Shown: one piece after another, positions 46,685 through 57,207 of the stretch
Position numbering within the stretch: the first letter of the stretch is position 1
Layout: the number at the start of each line of letters is the position of its first letter
NCBI RefSeq assembly: GCF_003265705.1
Contig: NW_020312788.1
Span: 6,494,553-6,558,552 of the forward strand
Reading direction: 5' to 3'
Origin: Callorhinus ursinus
Lineage: Eukaryota > Chordata > Mammalia > Carnivora > Otariidae
Length of the DNA: 64,000 nucleotides
Position numbers and translations under genes: made by a program
Notes under the pieces: model-generated
What the model was told of the DNA's origin: nothing
Seen by the model: only the letters and a program-made list of their open reading frames with translations
Database searches by the model: none

Positions 46685-46839
46685 TTTTGCAGGGGGAGGG
46701 ATAGGGAGAGAGAGAGAATCCTAAGCAGGCTCCACAGCCAGCACAGAGCCTGATGTGGGGCTGGATCTCAATCCAGAGATCATGACCTGAGCCAGAATTA
46801 AGAGGCAGACACTTAACCAACTGAGCCACCCAGGTGTCC
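46685..46839 (-). mobile_element. Older Can-SINE variant, minus
   Basis: Purine-rich left part, agcaggctccacagccagca, cagagcctgatgtggggctg, atcatgacctgagccagaat, then cttaaccaactgagccaccc aggtgtccc. The middle aagccagcacagagcc-type segment resembles the older Carnivora-wide SINE form also found in felids, rather than the arctoid form. The AATAAA tail is lost. Confidence 0.85.
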
Positions 46840-47011
46840 CAGCAGTGATATATTTTTTAAAGTTTCAACTTTATAGAAGAAGAAACTGAAACTCAATAAT
46901 TATAAGAACTCTATAAGGATAAATCATAAATCTGGAATTTTAACTCAAGTCTCTAACTTCAAACCCAATGCTCCTAATTACTGTTTTTTTTAAATCATGA
47001 AAACTTGTTTG

Positions 47012-47038
47012 TTTTTTTTTTAAAGATTTTATTTATTT

Positions 47039-47074
<36 letters not shown>

Positions 47075-47216
47075 GCATGAGAGGGGAGAGGGTCAGAGGG
47101 AGAAGCAGGCTCCCCGCTGAGCCGGGAGCCTGATGTGGGACTCGATCCCAGGACTCCAGGATCATGACTTGAACCGAAGGCAGTCGCTTAACCAACTGAG
47201 CCACCCAGGCGCCCCG
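47012..47216 (-). mobile_element. Can-SINE, minus, exact TSD
   Basis: T-tail, (GA)n expansion at 47045-47070, gctccccgctgagccgggag, gggactcgatcccaggactc and inverted head ccacccaggcgcccc. The perfect duplication tgaaaacttgtttg at 46998-47011 and 47217-47230 marks a fairly recent insertion. Confidence 0.96.
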
Positions 47217-47230
47217 TGAAAACTTGTTTG

Positions 47231-50200
47231 TAAACACAACAAAGCTTCATTGTATTATTTTCTCAAATTAATGGTGAACAACAATAAATCAAATTTATTT
47301 AATCTTATTTTTCTGATGATTTTAAAGTATATACTTTCATTTTTTTATAACAGCCCCATAAGATATGGAGTAGGCAAATATTGTGGTTCCCTATAATACA
47401 AAAGTTATTAAAAACGTGTATACAGAAAATATCAGTAGTAATACCCATATTAATGCAGAGCAAAATATGTTGAGAATGTAGACTCCAATGTGGAATATGT
47501 TCTGTCTCCCTGGCAATCAGTTCTCCTATTCTGTATTTAATACAGAATATTTTATATAGATTCTTATAGATTTTCATATTTCATTTACTTTTTTTTCCTA
47601 GTGTATTACATAAAATACCTAATAATATTTAGAATAACCATCTCTTATAATTGGTATTTCACAGCATATCATTGAAATTGATCATTATTTCCTTTTGATG
47701 GCAAAGGTATCAGAATATCCCTTACAGAGTTCACTTCTGCAAAGTGTTAATTTCCCATCACTTTTTTATTTAAACAGGGATGGAAGAAATAGAGTTCAGA
47801 AGGTAGTATGTATTCTTATGACCAGCAATTAGGAAATTGAAATAAAATTTTAAAAGCTTAATGGGGTTGGAAATGGCAAACTGCCCTACTAAATTATCAA
47901 TTTGTCAACTTTGAAATAATTCAGTAGAACCATGAATCTCCCATGAGTGACTGTTAGATGATCTATTATGAAATAAGTCAATGAACTGAGTTTAGTTGCA
48001 ATTGACTAATCACAGACCTGGAAAAAAAAAAAAAACCTAGATATTATTTCCATCTCCTCTTGAAACTTGCTACTACTTAGCAAAGTGGACCAAACTTTAA
48101 TGGAGAAAACAACTGGTCTACTCTTTCACCAAAGAAGTTGTCCTTTTCGTTTGGGATTGAGGCATGTTTCCTTTATTGCAAAGGGCAGTTCATATTGAGG
48201 CTGTCATTTATATTGATGTTCTTTTTTCAAAATGACACCTCCATGTAATTTTTTTCTGCAGAAAAATTGGACTTCAGTGTTCAGGGTCATTGGTAAGAGA
48301 TCTTTCACTGATTCAAAATTCATTTAAAATTTTTAGAAAGAAGGGGAAAAACAGAACAAAAACTCCCCAAGAGAGGTAATATGTACCTTACTTGGAAAAG
48401 CTAGTGCATTTTAAATGGACTCACCAAATAGAAGACAAGTTTTTTCCTTTGCCAATTTAATAACAACACATGGGAATTTCTTTCTCTAGAATTTTGTGAA
48501 AACTTACAATTATCATAGGACTGAGTGCAGTTTGTTTGCTCCCCACAAAAGCGGAGATGATTTTTATTGACCAATCTTTGATCCGAGAGATTAAAGAAAG
48601 TACTGCATGAGCAGTGAGAAGGATAACACCACGGGGGTCAATAGGCTTTACTGCTATTGGAAATGAAAGTGAATCATCCCATTGGGAGATGGGGTAATTT
48701 AGCATTCTTACTGGGAACTCAAGACTTTCTTTTTTTCCCCTTTTTGGAAAAAAAAAATTCAACTTATGAATAGGTTTCTCCATGACTTAATACTATGGCC
48801 ACACATGAGGTCATTTGGAGGGCACTAGATTCACCAACATAATTCTGTACAATGCTTTTTAGCCCAAATGGCTTGGCTGTCACATTCTCACACCCTTGAT
48901 TGAAATGTCCCTAGTAGACTTTTGGAATGCAGTCTGAAGGCTTAGTGACTCAATATTTTCACAATGAATACATTTCCAATCTCATAGAAAGCTGCCACTA
49001 ACTATGGCTGATGTTATATCTCTTTCAGTTTTCCTCTGAAATACTGTGAATAGAGCAAAATTCAAGTTTAGCTGAGTTTTGAGAAAACAGGATATCATAA
49101 ATCCACGCTGCCATTATTTGCTGTTATAATTACAGTTTTGTTCAAGTCAAAACTATCCAGTCTACCATCTTTGAATTGGTAGTTGATAAAATAGTTACCT
49201 TTTATTCCTATTGTCATCTATAGAAGGATAATGTTTTCCCTTTCTTTTTCCTATAAACCAGGGAGTAAGGGTTGGAAGTATAACATCTGGTATGATTGTG
49301 ACTGGGGATAATACTGAAATAGCATTGTTTATAGACTATTCACCAGGACTCCTGAGGCCTGACAAAATGTTCATGTTATGCTTCTTTATTTCTTTGAAAG
49401 ATTGCCAAAGAAATTTCATTGAATTTTCCAGTTGTAGCTCTCTTCCAGTTTGCTAAAGACATATTTAAAGCTTGGGGCAATTTATTTTAAACTTTGGACT
49501 GATTATTTTTAACAGAGTTCTTATTTGAAAATTTAAAATGTCCTTGTTCTTCTCTTTATAAAAGTCTTCAGATATAAGACAGGTCTCTTGTAGTGATTCT
49601 CAATAACACAGTACCTAGAGCTATCCAGTTCTGGTCTCATTGGTTTCTAAAGCTGATTTAGTATTGGAATTTACATAGAAAATTTAAAAGTTTTGATCAA
49701 AATTATTGTTCCCTCTCATCTCAAAGCAACTGTCCATGTTGCTTTCCTTAGCAAGAGTATACAACTAGATTCTACACATCATGCCTAGCCTTTGTTGACT
49801 TATTCCATTCCAATTTAAAATTGTGATTAATAATGAGCATAACCCTCTTCTCCTTGGGGGAATATTTGTTAATATTTACTTAATAAATTTAGTAATGTAT
49901 TAAGTGTATTAAATACATTAGTACAATTTTATGTTTATTTACATAGATTCCCATGATACCATTCAGTAAATTGCGCTTGGTCATCCCAAATGGTGTCCAA
50001 GTGGGTAGAAATAGTGCATTCTTTTTTTCAAAATGTTCACTTTGATTATTAGTGAGAATCTGTACAGTGACAAAGTCTGATTCACAAAGTGTATTAATTT
50101 ATTAAATTTTGACCTATGTCACAATTAAAATTAATAGAAAATAATAAGTGATTCAGGATGCTGATGCTCTTTTCTAAATAAGCATTGACTTATCTTTGAC

Positions 50201-50496
50201 CTGAGGCAAATCAGTCAATTTGTACCAGGAATATATAACTTAGGAAGAACCTTTTGTTTTGAAGAGAGACCTGAGTCTCTGATATTTTACAGAAAGTCAC
50301 AAAGATTTCTCATTCTCAAACTGGACAACTTCCCATTACCGTGCACCATTAGGGTGGAAGAATTGATTGTAAGCTTGATCTGAATGCCAAAGGGAAGCAT
50401 GGAGTTAATCTTAGTGCTATAGATCCTGTCAAACTCTTGTATGCTAAAGTACAGTACTTATAATAATTAAAATTATAACAATGCTAATAACTAATA
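47231..50496. other. Repeat-free unique sequence
   Basis: More than 3.2 kb with no recognised transposon. Minus-strand open frames at 47305-47577 and 48457-48783 (108 codons) have no known domain. The interval 48440-48720 has a conserved-element look (see findings). Confidence 0.5.
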
Positions 50497-51048
50497 TTTA
50501 ATTGAGTCCTTACTGTGTGTCAGAAATTGTCCCTTACCTGCATTGTGTCATTTGATCCTTAAGATAAACATCTGAGACACGTATTGTTATAGACAGAATG
50601 TTTGTGTTCCTAAAAATTCATATTTTGAAATATAATACCTAATGTGGTAGTATTTGGAGGTGGGGCTCTTGGGAGGTAATTAGGTCATGAGGGTAGAGAC
50701 CTCATGAATGGAATTAGCCCCCTTATATGAAGAGACCAAAAAGCTGGCTTGCCTTCTTACCACCATGTGAGGATACAAGGAAAAGTCATCAGCCTACAAC
50801 CCAGAAGACCCTTACCAGAACCCCATCATGCTGGCATTTGGACGTGGGCTTCCAGCCTCTAAAATGGTGAGAAGTAAATATTTGTTGTTTAAGCCAACCA
50901 GTCTGTGGTGGTTTGTTAGAGCAGACTGAAATGACTAAGACAGGGATTAATATCACCCCTGTGTTATGGTTGAGGAAACAATAAAATCCAAAGCATGCCT
51001 AGAATTAGTATTCAAATTCTGGTCTCTTTGTGTCTATATTCTGCTTTA
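50497..51048 (-). mobile_element. MIR, minus, split by an MST LTR
   Basis: The MIR antisense left part (gagtccttactgtgtgtcag, cattgtgtcatttgatcctt) ends at 50584. The right part (gggattaatatcacccctgt, gttatggttgaggaaacaat, agtattcaaattctggtctc) resumes at 50943. The LTR at 50585-50942 sits between them. Confidence 0.7.
50585..50942 (+). mobile_element. MST-type MaLR solo LTR, plus
   Basis: Sense MST order: tgttatagacagaatgtttg, tatttggaggtggggctctt, gggaggtaattaggtcatga, cagaaccccatcatgctggc, cttccagcctctaaaatggt, gtttaagccaaccagtctgt, and the end gactgaaatgactaagaca. The TG...CA ends are intact. The adjoining 5-bp flanks (cgtat, gggat) match only partly as a duplication. Confidence 0.85.
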
Positions 51049-51063
51049 AAAACGTTTCTGCCT

Positions 51064-52307
51064 AGGGCGATCTACACATTTAATGCAATCCCTATCAAAA
51101 TACCATCCACTTTTTTCAAAGAAATGGAACAAATAATCCTAAAATTTGTATGGAACCAGAAAAGACCCCGAATAGCCAGAGGAATGTTGAAAAAGAAAAG
51201 CAAAGCCGGCGGCATCACAATTCCGGACTTCAAGCTCTATTACAAAGCTGTCATCATCAAGACAGTATGGTACTGGCACAAAAACAGACACATAGATCAA
51301 TGGAACAGAATCGAGAGCCCAGAAATGGACCCTCAACTCTATGGTCAACTAATCTTCGACAAAGCAGGAAAGAATGTCCAATGGAAAAAAAGACAGTCTC
51401 TTCAACAAATGGTATTGGGAAAATTGGACAGCCACATGCAGAAGAATGAAACTGGACCACACACAAAAATAGACTCCAAATGGTTGAAAGACCTAAATGT
51501 GAGACAGGAGTCCATCAAAATCCTAAAGGAGAACACAGGTAGCAACCTCTTCAACCTCAGCCACAGCAACTTCTTCCTAGAAACATCGCCAAAGGCAAGG
51601 GAAGCAAGGGCAAAAATGAACTATTGGGAATTCATCAAGATAAGAAGCTTTTGCACAGAAAAAGAAACAGTCAGCAAAACCAAAAGACAACCAACAGAAT
51701 GGGAGACGATATTTGCAAATGACATATCAGATAAGGGGCTAGTATCCAAAATCTATAAAGAACTTCATAAACTCAACACCCTAAGAACAAATGATCCAAT
51801 CAAGAAATGGGCAGAAGACATGAACAGACATTTTTCCAGAGAAGATATTCGAAGGGCCGACAGACACATGAAAAAGTGCCCAACATCGCTTGGCATCAGG
51901 GAAATCCAAATCAAAACCTCAATGAGATACCACCTCACACCAGTCAGAATGGCTAAAATGAACAAGGGAATGACAGATGTTGGCAGGGATGTGGAGAAAG
52001 GGGAACCCTCCTACACTGTTGGTGGGAATGCAAGCTGGTGCAGCCACTCTGGAAAACAGTATGGAGGTTCCTCAAAAAGTTGAAAATAGAGCTACCCTAC
52101 GACCCACCAATTGCACTACTGAGTATTTACCCCAAAGATACAAATGTAGGGGATACGAAGGGGTACGTGCGTCCGGATGTTTATAGCAGCAATGTCCACA
52201 ATAGCCAAACTATGGAAAGAGCCAAGATGTCCATCGACAGAAGAATGGATAAAGAAGATGTGGTATACATATACAATGGAATATTATGTAGCCTTCAAAA
52301 GGAATGA
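51064..52307 (+). pseudogene. L1 ORF2p C-terminal remnant
   Basis: The reading frame running to 52083 encodes a typical post-RT part of L1 ORF2p, for example [20 protein letters not shown] near its start, then [19 protein letters not shown] and [15 protein letters not shown]. Codons before 51063 come from the host flank, so the apparent Met start at 50995 is not real. Between about 51955 and 51975 a frameshift moves the ORF2 frame. The C-terminal cysteine motif C-x3-C-x7-H-x4-C is preserved at 51978-52031 in that other frame (CWQGC ... HCWWEC). A further shift lies near 52150-52175. The protein is broken and 5'-truncated, lacking endonuclease and the FADD-type RT catalytic site. Confidence 0.93.
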
Positions 52308-52432
52308 AGTCTTGCCATTTGCAATGACGTGGATGGAAGTGGAAGCAAAATAAGTCAATCAGAGAAAGACATGTATCATATGACCTCACTGATATGAGGA
52401 ATTCTTAATCTCAGGAAACAAACTGAGGGTTG

Positions 52433-52912
52433 CTGGAGTGGTTGGGGGTGGGAGGGATGGGGTGGCTGGGTGATAGACATTGGGGAGGGTATGTGCTATG
52501 GTGAGCGCTGTGAATTGTGTAAGACTGATGAATCACAGATCTGTACCTCTGAAACAAATAATACATTATATGTTAAAAAAAAGAAGATAGTAGGAAGGGA
52601 TAAATGAAGGGGGGGAATTGGANNNNNNNNNNNNNNNNNNNNNNNNNNNNNNNNNNNNNNNNNNNNNNNNNNNNNNNNNNNNNNNNNNNNNNNNNNNNNN
52701 NNNNNNNNNNNNNNNNNNNNNNGCTGGAGTGGTGGGGGGTGGGAGGGATGGGGTGCCTGGGTGATAGACACTGGGAAGGGTATGTGCTATGGTGAGCACT
52801 GTGAATTGTGTTAAGACTGTTGAATCACAGACCTGTATTTCTGAAACAAATAATACATTATATGTTAAAAAAAAGAAGATAGTAGGAAGGGATAAATGAA
52901 GGGGGGGAATTG
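52433..52912 (+). repeat. Duplicated L1 3'UTR segment around the gap
   Basis: The segment gctggagtggttgggggtgg ... ggggggaattgga (52435-52622) recurs at 52723-52912 with about ten differences and small indels. Each copy starts with the G-rich tract and ends with gaagatagtaggaagggata plus the poly-G stretch. The 100-N gap lies exactly between the copies. Confidence 0.9.
52623..52722. other. Assembly gap of 100 N
   Basis: Exactly 100 undetermined bases, the conventional size for a gap of unknown length. Open frames that run through it contain unknown residues and have no meaning. Confidence 0.99.
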
Positions 52913-53173
52913 GAGGGGGAGATGAACCATGAGAGACTATGGACTCTGAAAAACAAACTGAGGGTTCTAGAGAGGAGGGGGTGGGGGGATGGGTTAGCCT
53001 GGTGATGGGTATTAAGGAGGGCATGTACTTCATGGAGCACTGGGTGTTATATGCAAACAATGAATCATGGAACACTAGGTCAAAAACTAATGATGTAATA
53101 TATGGTGATTAACATAACATAATAAAATGAAATTTAAAAAAGAAAAATAAAATAAAATCAAAACCTTTCTGCC

Positions 53174-53939
53174 ATATTTCTCCCCTGGACTTTCATATAT
53201 TTACACTCTACAATTGTATATAATCTACATCAACTTCTCAAAGTCAACAAATTTCTTCATGGTGTTGTTTGCTAGCGAACTGTTCTTTTTTGGAGCTTTG
53301 CTGCTCTGGGCGAATGTTTGAGCACCTGATGACAATTTTATTGAATTTTGCCATTAATATATAAAAATGAGTGTAGAGCAGAAAATGAATATGCTTATGC
53401 TAGATAGATACCTGAAGTGTAGACTATTAAAAAACAATTGTAAGAAAGATAGAAATAATTAAGCACTGCAAAGAATGAATCTTAAGTCTCATTTGGAAGC
53501 TCAGTGAACATAAGCTGGCTGACCATGAGTTTTATTGTTAGGAAAACACATATAATTATAGAATGTGTGTAAAATGTTGGAAACAGTATGAAAGTCTGCT
53601 TCTAAAAATGTGTGTAATTATAGCTTGTAAATTTTTAAATTTTGTTACTTGTTTAAGTGATTTGGTGTTCATACACTGTATATTTCACATTTTTTTCCAG
53701 GTACTCATTGTGTATAAAAGTAAGGGACTGGGTTCAGTTTAAATTAACTTTACCTAAGAATTACTTATGTTCCAAAAAAACAAAGGGACTGATGTTAAAG
53801 ACTCCAAAGCAACACCTGATAGTTTAATCAGACTTAACTTGGACCGAAAAGCTTAACAGAACACCTTGTAGATACAGATTGCTGAAGGTCTGTTTTCCAC
53901 TGTTTTTCTCTTATAGGGCCATTCTTTTCAGTGTCCTGT
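53174..53939. other. Unassigned sequence
   Basis: No gene or named repeat recognised in this AT-rich interval. Confidence 0.5.
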
Positions 53940-54200
53940 AGTAGATAAGATTTGGGGCTTTAGAACAGACAGACGTAGGTTCAAATCTTTGTTCTACTAC
54001 CAATTAGCTATTAAGCCATCAACACTAAGCAATCTTGTGCAAGTAACAATCTCTTTCTTCGATTACCTTGGTTTGAAATAGAATTAATGCTACTTGCCAA
54101 ATAGAGCTATTGTTAAAATTAAGTGAAATAAATATATATGTACATATGCACACATATGTGCTTACCATATAGTTTTTGGCACTTAATAAATATCAATTGT
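53940..54200 (+). mobile_element. MIR element, plus
   Basis: agataagatttggggcttta, cagacgtaggttcaaatctt, gttctactaccaattagcta, cttgtgcaagtaacaatctc and ttggcacttaataaatatca lie in MIR order. A (TATG)-rich stretch near 54130-54160 has expanded within it. Confidence 0.82.
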
Positions 54201-55599
54201 TTTCATTGTTATTGTTATGAAATCTGGAGCTAGGACAAGGTCTTTGGCATAATAATTGAGATTATGGAGTCAGTGGGCATAGTTTGCACTTCTAAAGACT
54301 CACAGAAGTTGTTAAGTAAAAGAAGCAATAACTACTCTTCTCTAGCCACTGAAACTTGTAAGGGAGAAGTCTTGGTTCTGTACCCTTTTTATAATACAGA
54401 GCCAGCCTTGCACCTTGCACCATGAGAATGGTGCTGTCTGTTTCAGAAGACACCAGCTCAATTCCAATTGTTTGCTCTCTTCACATCCCATAGATAAATG
54501 CTGTAATAGTTTATAGAGGACTTAGGATGTTTTGAAATTTGCTCATTCTCTATCTATTTTTACTCTATTAAAAATAAACACTCCACATCATTAAATGGGA
54601 AGTGGTGATTATATTACTTGATCCATTTCCCTTAGGGTTTCTTCTAAGGATCAAAAACTGCAGCCTTGATCTTAGTATGCATATCTACCATCTCTGTGGT
54701 GTTATAGTTTAACTCCACAATTAGGTTTTGAGCTAGATATTTCTCAACTTTGGTATTTTACAAAGCAAAAGTAAAAATAAATTGAGTTTTTTTGAAAGGT
54801 TCAATTGTGGCATTTTCAAGAAAAGCAGGAACTTTTTGATATGAACATGAAAACTTTCCCCTTCAGAAGATTCAGGCCAATTCCTGAAGTTTACCATATC
54901 AAGGAAATATTTATAGTTACTTCCCTGAAATAAGCAACATGAAAAATAAAAAACAGTTTCATGGTCAATTGATGTCTTTTTAAAGCTTCTCTTCTTTTCT
55001 TCTTCTCTCTACTCCAAACTATTTGATCTTACAATTATTGTTTGAATACAGAAGATATAGAAATCAATCTTAAATTTTTGTATTAAAATATGAAAAGCAA
55101 CAATAGTATATTGCATATAGCTTCAAATTTCCTCCAATCTTGTCTACAGTACAGCACAAGTAGGAGTCATGTAGGTGATATTATTCCTCAACTTCTACAA
55201 CTACTGAGAAGAAATTACTTTTCAGAGAGAATTTCTGCTTCTATAGAATAAGGCCCCAGGACATGTAGAGCCTCTGTAGAGTTAGGACTTCTATTGTTGA
55301 ATTTCATTTGGAAAAGCCCAGGAGTATATTATACTTATCTGCTTCTGAATGATGAAAGACTAAGTTAAATCTGCTCATGGTTAAACTTCAGTTTATGGAT
55401 ATAATATTATATATATATATAATATTTGTGATGAAACTCTGTATGGTGTAAGTTTTGACTGATTAACATCTGGAAAATGGGAGTATTATTAAATAAAATT
55501 CTCACAGGCATATGTAGTAAGAAAAATTGCTTTAAGCTCATGGAAAATCAAATTTTTCCATATTGAATGCAATGCGGTTCTCACACTAACTACCTGGAG
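54201..55599. other. Unassigned AT-rich sequence
   Basis: No supported gene or repeat, apart from a short TA palindromic run at 55402-55424. Confidence 0.5.
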
Positions 55600-55789
55600 T
55601 AGGTATTTAAAGTGAGGTGAGGTAGACTTTACATCACTTTAGACACTAGCCACAAGCTCTGGGGCTTCCAGGTTACCTGTGCTTCTCACCAACTGGTGAC
55701 AAATTTCTACTACCTCTCAGGTTCAGTAATTCACTAGAATGCCTCACAGAACTCAGGAAGGTCCTGTACTTATGGTTATTTTATTTATT

Positions 55790-55797
55790 TATTAGAT

Positions 55798-55832
<35 letters not shown>

Positions 55833-56005
55833 TTTGACAGAGAGAGAGAGACAGCGAGAGCAGGAACACAAGCAGGGGGAGTGGGAGAGGGAGAAGCAGG
55901 CTTCCCGCAGAGCAGGGAGCCCAGATGTGGGGCTTGATCCCAGGACCCTGGGATCATGACCTGAGCCAAGGCAGATGCTTAATGACTGAGCCACCCAGGC
56001 GCCCA
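55790..56005 (-). mobile_element. Can-SINE, minus, in ERV LTR
   Basis: Long TTTA tail expansion, gacagagagagagagacagc, gagcaggaacacaagcaggg and inverted head gccacccaggcgccc. Flanks tggttattttattt (from 55773) and tggttacttttttatt (from 56010) look like the target-site duplication. Confidence 0.95.
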
Positions 56006-56187
56006 CCCCTGGTTACTTTTTTATTATAAAAGATGCAGATCAGGAGTAGCCAATGAAGAGATGCATTGCGTAATGTCTGGGAGGGTCTCAAATATGAAGA
56101 CTCTGTTCTCAAGACCCATTACCCTCCCAATAAATCTATGTGTATCACTAACTAGGATGCTCATCCGAGCTTTAGTGTGTAGAATTT

Positions 56188-56388
56188 TTTTTTTTTTTTT
56201 AAAGATTTTATTTATTTATTTGACAGAGAGAGAGACAGCGAGAGCAGGAACACAAGCAGGGGGAGTGGGAGAGGGAGAAGCAGGCTTCCCGCAGAGCAGG
56301 GAGCCCAATGTGGGACTCGATCCCAGGACCCTGGGATCATGACCTGAGCCGAAGGCAGACGCTTAACGACTGAGCCACCCAGGCGCCC
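56188..56388 (-). mobile_element. Can-SINE A of a three-SINE array, minus
   Basis: Full-length antisense copy nearly identical in its middle to the element at 55790-56005. Flanks tagaattttttt at 56180-56191 and 56389-56400 are its duplication. The target was the T-tail of the neighbouring SINE B plus its flank. Confidence 0.95.
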
Positions 56389-56392
56389 TAGA

Positions 56393-56601
56393 ATTTTTTT
56401 TTTTAAGATTTTATTTATTTAGGGAGAGACAGAGAGTAGGGGCAGAGGGAGAAGGAGAGAGAGAGAGAAAAAAAAATCTCCAGCAGATTCCCCGCTGAGC
56501 ATGGAGCCCAGTGTAGAGCTCGATCCTACGACCCCTGAGATCATGACCTGAGCTCAAACCAAGAGTCAGAGGCTTAACCGACTGAGCCATCCAGGTATCC
56601 C
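56393..56601 (-). mobile_element. Can-SINE B of the array, older variant, minus
   Basis: aagattttatttatttaggg, ggggcagagggagaaggaga, cagattccccgctgagcatg, gctcgatcctacgacccctg, then agctcaaaccaagagtcaga and inverted head gagccatccaggtatccc. The variant carries the caaaccaagagtcaga insertion typical of older Carnivora SINEs. Its flanking copy tagtgtgtaga lies at 56173-56183 and 56602-56612. Confidence 0.92.
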
Positions 56602-56617
56602 TAGTGTGTAGAGTCTT

Positions 56618-56847
56618 TTTTTTTTTTTTACTGCATTTGAGATCCTTCAAGTTCTTTTTTTTTTAAAGATTTTATTTATTTATTTGACAGAAATAGCGAC
56701 ACCAGGAACACAAGCAGGGGGAGTGGGAGAGGGAGAAGCAGGCTCCCCGCAGAGCCAGGAGCCCGATGCGGGGCTCGATCCCAGGACCCCGGGATCACGA
56801 CCCGAGCCAAAGGCAGACGCCCAACGACTGTGCCACCCAGGCGCCCC
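56618..56847 (-). mobile_element. Can-SINE C with 3'-transduced tail, minus
   Basis: The SINE body spans 56655-56847 and ends in the inverted head cacccaggcgcccc. On its A-tail side is a 10-base T-run, then 25 bases of foreign sequence (56630-56654, actgcatttgag ... cttcaagttc), then a second T-run at 56616-56629. Only after that does the duplicated target tagtgtgtagagtctt follow (56602-56617 and 56848-56863). Two A-tails with unique sequence between them inside one duplication is the mark of a 3' transduction. Confidence 0.85.
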
Positions 56848-57207
56848 TAGTGTGTAGAGTCTTTATTGGAATTTTATTAGGTAGGCATAACTGGTTGAAT
56901 CATTGGCTGTATGGTCAAACTGGATCTCCTGCCCATCTCCCCTCTCTGAAGTTGAGCTGATATCCCGTGACCCAAAGTCTGAACCCTCTAATCACTTGAT
57001 TGGTCTTTTTCGTAAGGCCAACCCCCAATCTGAAACAATCTAAGTGCCCACTGAGTCACCTCGTTAGCATACAGTCCAGTGTGGTCTGAGAGGCCCGTCA
57101 TGAATAAGAGAGACTGTTTTATCGCTTAGGAAATTCTAAATTTAGAGTCTCTCTCTCAGGTACAAGGGGACAAAGAGGAGACAAATTCTTTATTATGCAA
57201 TATTAAG

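Larger units (their letters stand above)
51063..53159 (+). mobile_element. 5'-truncated carnivore L1, plus
   Basis: About 2.1 kb of a relatively young L1. It starts gggcgatctacacatttaat inside ORF2 and runs through the ORF2 end, the G-rich 3'UTR and a polyadenylation-signal-like aataaaatg to the A-rich tail. A 14-bp target-site duplication, aaaacgtttctgcc (51049-51062) and aaaacctttctgcc (53160-53173), differs at one base. Part of the 3'UTR is duplicated around a 100-N gap. Endonuclease and catalytic RT regions are missing, so it cannot be autonomous. Confidence 0.95.
55600..57207 (-). mobile_element. Ancient ERV LTR, minus, carrying four SINEs
   Basis: After removing the SINEs, the remaining pieces form one old LTR in antisense. 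They read ctggggcttccaggttacct, gtgcttctcaccaactggtg, agtaattcactagaatgcct, cacagaactcaggaaggtcc, then gaagagatgcattgcgtaat and gtctgggagggtctcaaata. The order continues with taggcataactggttgaatc, accctctaatcacttgattg, gtcacctcgttagcatacag, and gtacaaggggacaaagagga near the right end. This order belongs to a eutherian-wide ERV LTR whose exact family name I will not assign. No internal viral gene is present. Confidence 0.6.

Noticed and set aside
47441..47577. Minus-strand 90-codon frame 47305-47577 as a small protein
   Set aside because: AT-rich, no domain, no supporting splice or promoter context.
52496..53075. Minus-strand open frames of 91 and 169 codons
   Set aside because: They cross the 100-N gap and are antisense to the L1 3'UTR. 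The same peptide start recurs at 10082-10300, where another copy of that 3'UTR lies.
55786..55836. TTTA repeats as a possible CRISPR-like or satellite array
   Set aside because: They are the expanded tail of a SINE. There are no spacers and no conserved repeats of suitable length.
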